64,000 nt of DNA. Source: Pseudidiomarina indica (GTDB taxonomy: Bacteria > Pseudomonadota > Gammaproteobacteria > Enterobacterales > Alteromonadaceae). Positions within the stretch are counted from its first letter, which is position 1; the number at the start of each line of letters is the position of its first letter. The DNA lies in the NCBI GenBank assembly GCA_029279945.1, contig JAJUHK010000012.1, forward strand, positions 1 to 64,000, in the 5' to 3' direction. Positions 58,935 through 64,000 of the stretch are shown piece by piece. The notes under the pieces were generated by a model. The model made no database searches and was not told the DNA's origin. It was given only the letters and a program-made list of their open reading frames with translations. The position numbers and the translations under genes were made by a program.

Positions 58935-59965
58935 GTGATGCACCAGCACGAGTCGCCCTCAATGGTTTTGGCCGAATCGGTCGTAACGTGCTGCGGGCAC
59001 TTTACGAGCGGGGTTACCGTGAGCGGTTGCAAGTCGTCGCGATTAATGAGTTAGCACCAGTTGCAGCAATGGCGCATTTGCTCAAGTACGATACGAGCCA
59101 CGGTCGGTTCCAAAGCCCAGTGGTGGTGCGCGATGAAGCCCATCTAGAGGTTGCCGGCGATATCATTGCGGTATCGGCGCAGCAACGGCTACAAGACTTA
59201 CCGTGGCAGTCGGCTGACATTGACTTAGTGCTAGATTGCACTGGTGTGTACGGTACTCCAGAGGATGGTCAGACGTATCTTGAACAAGGGTTGCCACGCG
59301 TCTTGTTTTCTCACCCGGGGCGCGCTGATTTAGATTTTACCGCTATATTTGGGATAAATACCGATGAGTTGCAGCCTGAGCATCGGTGGGTATCGAACGG
59401 TTCTTGTACAACCAACTGTATTGTGCCAGTCATTAAAGTATTGGATGATGCGTTTGGGATTGATAGTGGGGCAATCACCACAATTCATGCGGCTATGCAT
59501 GATCAGCAGGTAATTGATGCTTATCACAGTGATCCGCGTTTAGCCCGAGCCGCAGGGCGCTCAATTATTCCCGTCGATACACGATTAGCGCGTGGTATTG
59601 AGCGTATTTTACCGAAGTTCGCAGGCCGATTTGAGGCTATCCAGGTACGCGTGCCAACCACCAACGTTACAGCAATGGATTTAAGCGTAACGGTAAATAC
59701 ACCGGTGACAGTTGAGCAAATTAATGAAACTTTGGCGGCTGCGGCACGGGGATCTTTAGCTGAGGTACTAGGCTTTGTTGATGAGCCATTAGTTTCAATA
59801 GATTTTAACCATGATCCACGTTCAAGTATTGTCGATGGAACGCAAACGCGAGTTGCTGATAAGCGACTGGTTAAAGTGTTGTGTTGGTGTGATAACGAAT
59901 GGGGATTTGCAAATCGAATGTTAGATACCGCGCAAGTGATGTTGGTGCGGGCAGGTCATATTTAA
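58931..59965 (+). CDS. epd: D-erythrose-4-phosphate dehydrogenase
   Basis: A 344-residue GAPDH-family enzyme (E. coli Epd 339). It has the NAD-binding [15 protein letters not shown], catalytic Cys159 in [24 protein letters not shown] and the C-terminal [16 protein letters not shown]. The [12 protein letters not shown] stretch and the tkt-epd-pgk order identify Epd rather than GapA. It oxidises erythrose-4-phosphate to 4-phosphoerythronate for pyridoxal phosphate synthesis, feeding the pathway that pdxA serves. The residue before the catalytic Ser-Cys is Gly where family members usually have Ala. Confidence 0.95.
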   Translation: MSDAPARVALNGFGRIGRNVLRALYERGYRERLQVVAINELAPVAAMAHLLKYDTSHGRFQSPVVVRDEAHLEVAGDIIAVSAQQRLQDLPWQSADIDLVLDCTGVYGTPEDGQTYLEQGLPRVLFSHPGRADLDFTAIFGINTDELQPEHRWVSNGSCTTNCIVPVIKVLDDAFGIDSGAITTIHAAMHDQQVIDAYHSDPRLARAAGRSIIPVDTRLARGIERILPKFAGRFEAIQVRVPTTNVTAMDLSVTVNTPVTVEQINETLAAAARGSLAEVLGFVDEPLVSIDFNHDPRSSIVDGTQTRVADKRLVKVLCWCDNEWGFANRMLDTAQVMLVRAGHI

Positions 59966-59982
59966 ATGCATGAGGCGATTAT

Positions 59983-61167
59983 ATGTCAGCTGTAATTACG
60001 ATGTCAGATTTAGATCTCGACGGATTACGAGTACTGATTCGTGAGGACTTAAACGTACCTATTAGTGATGGCAAAGTCACGTCAGATGCGCGCATCCGCG
60101 CTGCAATTCCCACCATCGAAGCAGCTTTAAATGCTGGGGCTAAAGTGATGGTAATGTCGCACTTAGGACGCCCGCAAGAAGGGGTGTACGATCCCGAGTT
60201 TTCATTGCAGCCAGTGGTTGATTATCTTAATGACGCTTTGTCGGTGCCTGTACGTCTTGTGCAGGATTATCTGAACGGGGTGGACGTGAATGCTAATGAA
60301 GTTGTGGTGTTTGAAAACGTTCGCTTCAATCCAGGTGAAAAGAAGAATGACGATACGCTGTCACAACAACTTGCAGCGTTATGTGATGTGTTTGTGATGG
60401 ACGCGTTTGGTACTGCGCATCGCGCTCAAGCATCAACGCATGGGGTGGCAAAGTATGCCGATGTGGCTTGTGCAGGTCCGCTCCTGGCAGCTGAGCTTGA
60501 TGCACTAGGCAAAGCCTTAGAAAACCCCGCTCGGCCATTAGTGGCGATTGTGGGTGGTTCGAAAGTTTCGACTAAGTTAACTGTGCTTGAATCGTTGTCA
60601 CAAGTGGTTGATCAACTGATTGTCGGTGGTGGTATTGCCAACACCTTTATCGCAGCTGCAGGTCATAATGTGGGTAAATCGCTGTACGAGGCCGAGCTAA
60701 TCAATGAAGCTAAACGTCTCGCCGCGGCTGCACACAGCCAAGGGGGGAGTATTCCGGTGCCTACCGATGTGGTGACCAGCAAGGAATTTAGCGCAACTGC
60801 TGCTGCAGAAACCAAGGCAGTGGCTGAAATCACGGCTGACGATATGGTGCTCGATATTGGGCCAGAAACAGCTGCTAACTTTGCTAAAATTTTAGCAAAT
60901 GCTGGGACTATTGTTTGGAATGGTCCAGTAGGTGTGTTTGAATTTGATCAGTTCGGCGCAGGCACGAAAGCGCTCGCTGAAGCTATTGCGAACAGTGCTG
61001 CATTTTCTATTGCTGGTGGTGGTGATACGTTAGCTGCAATTGATAAGTATGGAATCGCTGATAAAATCAGCTATATATCAACCGGTGGTGGTGCCTTTTT
61101 AGAATTCTTAGAAGGAAAGAAACTGCCTGCTGTCGCGATTTTGGAAGAGCGCGCACTAAATGGCTAA
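59983..61167 (+). CDS. pgk: Phosphoglycerate kinase
   Basis: A 394-residue PGK (E. coli 387). It has the substrate-binding [26 protein letters not shown] and [15 protein letters not shown], and the nucleotide-binding [11 protein letters not shown] and [14 protein letters not shown]. It transfers phosphate between 1,3-bisphosphoglycerate and ADP. It lies 17 bases after epd and 36 before fba, forming the epd-pgk-fba unit. Confidence 0.97.
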   Translation: MSAVITMSDLDLDGLRVLIREDLNVPISDGKVTSDARIRAAIPTIEAALNAGAKVMVMSHLGRPQEGVYDPEFSLQPVVDYLNDALSVPVRLVQDYLNGVDVNANEVVVFENVRFNPGEKKNDDTLSQQLAALCDVFVMDAFGTAHRAQASTHGVAKYADVACAGPLLAAELDALGKALENPARPLVAIVGGSKVSTKLTVLESLSQVVDQLIVGGGIANTFIAAAGHNVGKSLYEAELINEAKRLAAAAHSQGGSIPVPTDVVTSKEFSATAAAETKAVAEITADDMVLDIGPETAANFAKILANAGTIVWNGPVGVFEFDQFGAGTKALAEAIANSAAFSIAGGGDTLAAIDKYGIADKISYISTGGGAFLEFLEGKKLPAVAILEERALNG

Positions 61168-61203
61168 CAGCCAACCTTAATAGGATATTAGGAGTTAAAC
61201 AAC

Positions 61204-62268
61204 ATGGCATTAATTTCATTACGGCAGTTGCTTGATCATGCAGCTGAACACGATTATGGCGTTCCTGCATTTAACGTGAATAACTTAGAGCAAATGCGCG
61301 CCATTATGCAGGCAGCAGACGAAACCGATAGCCCAGTTATCGTCCAAGCCTCTGCTGGTGCACGCAGCTATGCTGGCGCCCCATTTTTACGTCATCTGAT
61401 TTTGGCCGCAATCGAAGAATGGCCACATATTCCGGTGGTGATGCACCAAGACCATGGTACCTCACCGGCAGTATGTCAGCGTTCTATCCAACTGGGCTTT
61501 AGCTCAGTGATGATGGATGGTTCTTTGCTTGATGATGGTAAAACCCCAGCAGATTACGATTATAACGTGCGTGTTACTCAACAGGTAGTGGCCATGGCGC
61601 ATGCTTGTGGGGTCTCTGTTGAAGGTGAGTTAGGTGTATTAGGTTCACTCGAAACTGGTGAAGCAGGGGAAGAAGATGGTGTGGGCGCTGAAGGTAAGCT
61701 CACGCATGATCAACTGCTAACTGACCCAGAAGAAGCCGCCGCATTTGTGCGCGCAACGAATGTTGACGCTTTGGCAATTGCCTGCGGTACATCACACGGT
61801 GCGTATAAATTCTCACGGCCGCCAACCGGCGATATATTAGCCATCGATCGGATCAAAGAAATCCACAAACGGATCCCGAATACTCACCTCGTGATGCATG
61901 GTTCATCATCAGTACCGCAAGAATGGCTGAAGATAATTAATGAATTCGGTGGTGAGATTCCAGAAACTTATGGTGTTCCAGTGGAGCAAATCGTTGAAGG
62001 GATCAAGCACGGGGTGCGTAAGGTGAATATTGATACTGACTTACGTCTTGCATCAACTGGTGCAATTCGTCGTCATTTGGCTCAGAATCCAAGCAACTTT
62101 GACCCGCGCAAGTATTTAAAAGCTTCAACTGATGCTATGTACGAAATTTGCAAAGCACGTTATGAAGCATTCGGTTGTGCGGGGCAAGCGAGCAAAATTA
62201 AACCGATTTCTTTAGAAGAAATGTTCAAGCGCTATGAACGGGGCGAATTAGACGCTAAAGTGAATTAA
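61204..62268 (+). CDS. fba: Class II fructose-bisphosphate aldolase (CbbA subtype)
   Basis: A 354-residue zinc aldolase. It starts [21 protein letters not shown] and has zinc-binding [30 protein letters not shown] and [10 protein letters not shown]. This form (class IIB, Calvin-cycle-type, as in Pseudomonas Fda) differs from E. coli FbaA (class IIA, 359 residues). It cleaves or makes fructose-1,6-bisphosphate and works with fbp and pgk. TTAGGAG precedes the start. Confidence 0.96.
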   Translation: MALISLRQLLDHAAEHDYGVPAFNVNNLEQMRAIMQAADETDSPVIVQASAGARSYAGAPFLRHLILAAIEEWPHIPVVMHQDHGTSPAVCQRSIQLGFSSVMMDGSLLDDGKTPADYDYNVRVTQQVVAMAHACGVSVEGELGVLGSLETGEAGEEDGVGAEGKLTHDQLLTDPEEAAAFVRATNVDALAIACGTSHGAYKFSRPPTGDILAIDRIKEIHKRIPNTHLVMHGSSSVPQEWLKIINEFGGEIPETYGVPVEQIVEGIKHGVRKVNIDTDLRLASTGAIRRHLAQNPSNFDPRKYLKASTDAMYEICKARYEAFGCAGQASKIKPISLEEMFKRYERGELDAKVN

Positions 62269-62362
62269 TTAAGCCTAGCGCGCATGGCCTTAGTCTGTAT
62301 AATTATATACAGGCTATAGGCCTGTTTAATTATATGAAAAAGGTCGAAGACTAGGGGGATAT

Positions 62363-63157
62363 GTGCGCATCTCATTATTATCATTAACACTCGTCTCTAC
62401 GCTAGGGCTTGCTAGTTTACCAGTGTCAGCGAGCATTTTTATGTACGACGACGCCAGTGATTTGGATACCGAAACCAAATCCGATTGGGATGCAAGCGCT
62501 GAGCTGGGGTTGTTATTCACTTCAGGAAACACCGAAACTGAAACCTTTAAAGCCAAACTGAACTTAGCTCGTGATTTTGAAAATTGGCGCCATAAAGGCG
62601 TGATCGACTATTATCGTTCTGAGCAAAAAGACCAAGTTAATGGTGGTAATATCCTCACTGGCGACAAATTCTTTATTTCCGGTCAGAGTAACTATAAGTT
62701 TTCTCCAGATAGCCGCTCATCATTGTTTGTCTTTGGTTCGTATGAGGAAGATAAATTTAGTGCTTATGAATACCAAGGCACGTTTGCGGTGGGTTATGGT
62801 ACCCGCTACCGTTACAGTGAAAATTTATACACTGACTATGAAATTGGTCCCGGTTACTCATTTAACCGTCCGATCATCGGTGGTGTTGCACAAGACCAAG
62901 AAACCAGCGTTATTCTTCGTTTAGCCGGTAACTTGGTGTGGGATATTTCGAAAAACTCTAAGTTCAATGCGTTGGCATCGACCGAAGTGGGTGAAGAAAA
63001 CACCAAGACCCGTGCTGAGGCATCTATCTCGGCGAATATCAACAGTTCATTAGCACTGAAGTTTTCAGTATCAGGTACACATAACTCATACCTAGAAGAT
63101 GTGTCCAAAGAAAAACTCGACACTGAAACTGCCGTTACTTTAGTTTATTCGTTCTAA
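62363..63157 (+). CDS. DUF481 family outer-membrane protein (YdiY-like)
   Basis: A 264-residue exported protein: signal peptide to about residue 23 (LGLASLPVSA), then a DUF481 barrel beginning WDASAELGLLFTSGNTETET. Alternating strands follow, with a terminal Phe (TAVTLVYSF). GTG start preceded by AGGGGGAT. The family resembles E. coli YdiY; its function is unknown. It stands alone after fba and before the PhoU-like gene. In the 94-base gap before it, CTGTATA/TATACAG inverted arms (62295-62311) surround a TATAAT-like -10. Confidence 0.88.
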   Translation: MRISLLSLTLVSTLGLASLPVSASIFMYDDASDLDTETKSDWDASAELGLLFTSGNTETETFKAKLNLARDFENWRHKGVIDYYRSEQKDQVNGGNILTGDKFFISGQSNYKFSPDSRSSLFVFGSYEEDKFSAYEYQGTFAVGYGTRYRYSENLYTDYEIGPGYSFNRPIIGGVAQDQETSVILRLAGNLVWDISKNSKFNALASTEVGEENTKTRAEASISANINSSLALKFSVSGTHNSYLEDVSKEKLDTETAVTLVYSF

Positions 63158-63171
63158 TCTTGAATAACATT

Positions 63172-63196
63172 CGCGGTGGGTATAATACCCATCGCG
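63172..63196 (+). terminator. Hairpin after the DUF481 gene, probable weak terminator
   Basis: CGCGGTGGGTAT (63172-63183) pairs with ATACCCATCGCG (63185-63196) with one G-T pair and a minimal centre. The following CTGTCTCTTCT is T-rich but broken, so termination may be weak. Confidence 0.5.
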
Positions 63197-63361
63197 CTGT
63201 CTCTTCTATTGAAATAGCTGGATTGTAGCAATAATTTGACTCAAACTATGACGCAATAGTTAAATTTGTCTTTGCGCCTCTGGTAAATCTCCGTTAGTAT
63301 TCGCGCACCTGAATCTGGGATTGTTACAATTTGTTTCTGCAGCTACAAAAGGCGAGATCTT

Positions 63362-64000
63362 ATGTCTGCTAATTCGTTTCTGGGTGTCTTTGCTAAATCA
63401 CCCATTAAACCGATGATCGAGCACATCGATCAAGTGCACGATTGTGCGATGGCACTGAAACCCTTTTTCCAAGCCGTTTATGCTGGTGATTGGAACGCAG
63501 CAGAAAACTATCGGCAAGAGATTGTGAATAAAGAACGGGTCGCCGATGAGTTGAAGCGCAATATCCGACTTAATCTGCCAGGCGGTCTATTTATGCCGGT
63601 AGAACGCACCGACCTACTGGAACTGGTTTCACAGCAAGATCGTATTGCTAACAAAGCCAAAGATATCTCAGGCCTAATCACCGGCCGTCAACTGCAAATT
63701 CCAGCCCCCTTGGTAGAAGGCTTCGACGCCTACCTGTCACGTTGCCTCGACGCTACCGACAAAGCCAAAGAAACCATTGGTGAGTTTGATGATTTACTTG
63801 AAGTAGGTTTCCGTGGTCGGGAACGGGTGTTTGTCGACAAACTCATTTCTGAGCTTGACGAAATTGAGCGCGATACAGATGCATTACAAATAACCCTGCG
63901 GCGACAACTTCGTACATTAGAAAACGAGTTGAACCCACTTGATGCCATGTTCTTATATGAAATTTTAGATTGGGTTGGTGATCTAGCCGACCTAGCCGAG
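63362..64000 (+). CDS. PhoU-like TIGR00153/DUF47 protein, 3' end cut
   Basis: An open frame runs from ATG 63362 (GGCGAG upstream) to the window edge, 213 codons without a stop. It starts MSANSFLGVFAKSPIKPMIEHI and contains RQEIVNKERVADELKRNIRLNL and NPLDAMFLYEILDWVGDLAD, the TIGR00153 pattern of helical PhoU-like proteins. The family is about 226 residues, so some 13 remain outside. Members usually precede a PiT-type inorganic phosphate transporter and are thought to regulate it, so a pit gene is predicted just beyond the edge. Confidence 0.92.
   Translation, partial: MSANSFLGVFAKSPIKPMIEHIDQVHDCAMALKPFFQAVYAGDWNAAENYRQEIVNKERVADELKRNIRLNLPGGLFMPVERTDLLELVSQQDRIANKAKDISGLITGRQLQIPAPLVEGFDAYLSRCLDATDKAKETIGEFDDLLEVGFRGRERVFVDKLISELDEIERDTDALQITLRRQLRTLENELNPLDAMFLYEILDWVGDLADLAE

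Noticed and set aside
1-64000. Prophage, insertion sequence, CRISPR array or genomic island
   Set aside because: No integrase, transposase, cas gene or spaced direct repeats were seen; gene order is that of a conserved core chromosome.

Overview
The window is a densely packed piece of a gammaproteobacterial chromosome, almost certainly from Alteromonadales and plausibly Idiomarinaceae. This rests on moderate GC content, gene order shared with E. coli and Pseudomonas, and the protein types present; no species can be named from the sequence alone. No prophage, insertion sequence, CRISPR array or tRNA gene was seen. No gene-free stretch exceeds 300 bases.

Layout. 1-127: the 3' end of a 5S rRNA gene with its terminator, closing an rRNA operon that lies upstream. 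261-4409: envelope genes on the + strand (TonB-dependent receptor, small membrane protein, periplasmic copper chaperone PCu(A)C, small outer-membrane barrel). 4425-8439 (- strand): fbp, ppa and a metal-type ABC transporter with a DUF3299 protein. 8589-14707 (+): mpl, ubiX, yadG, yadH, a TrmB-like methyltransferase and panP. 14704-20436 (-): panC, panB, folK, pcnB, gluQ, dksA and sfsA. 20505-26521 (+): pepB, hrpB and mrcB. 26513-29346 (-): hemL, pyrB and hemJ. 29429-31919 (+): a DUF6776-type protein, erpA and pepQ. 31923-34378 (-): anmK and an M23 endopeptidase, divergent from tyrS (34554-35756). 35748-42315 (-): the lptD-surA-pdxA-rsmA-apaG-apaH operon. 42463-44974 (+): amgK, murU and djlA. 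44952-48283 (-): rluA and rapA. 48435-49820 (+): a PIN-PhoH protein. 49833-52541 (-): ruvX, yqgE, gshB and rsmE. 52679-63157 (+): an M1 peptidase, a zinc alcohol dehydrogenase, metK, tkt, epd, pgk, fba and a DUF481 protein. 63362 to the edge: a PhoU-like (TIGR00153) gene that is cut.

How the genes work together. Several themes recur. Peptidoglycan synthesis and recycling is represented by mpl, mrcB, the M23 peptidase, anmK and the amgK-murU pair. Outer-membrane assembly is represented by surA and lptD. Pantothenate synthesis runs through panP, panC and panB, with a PLP decarboxylase where enterobacteria have panD. Central carbon metabolism is covered by fbp, tkt, epd, pgk and fba. Tetrapyrrole synthesis is covered by hemL and hemJ.

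Most of the window is ordinary core genome. The points that deserve a second look are the Pseudomonas-type MurNAc salvage genes set into an otherwise E. coli-like lptD/djlA locus, panP replacing panD, a non-canonical TrmB paralogue, a His-rich ABC transporter/DUF3299 operon, a clear MetJ-type operator before metK, and several unexplained leader hairpins. I did not find a convincing wholly new system.
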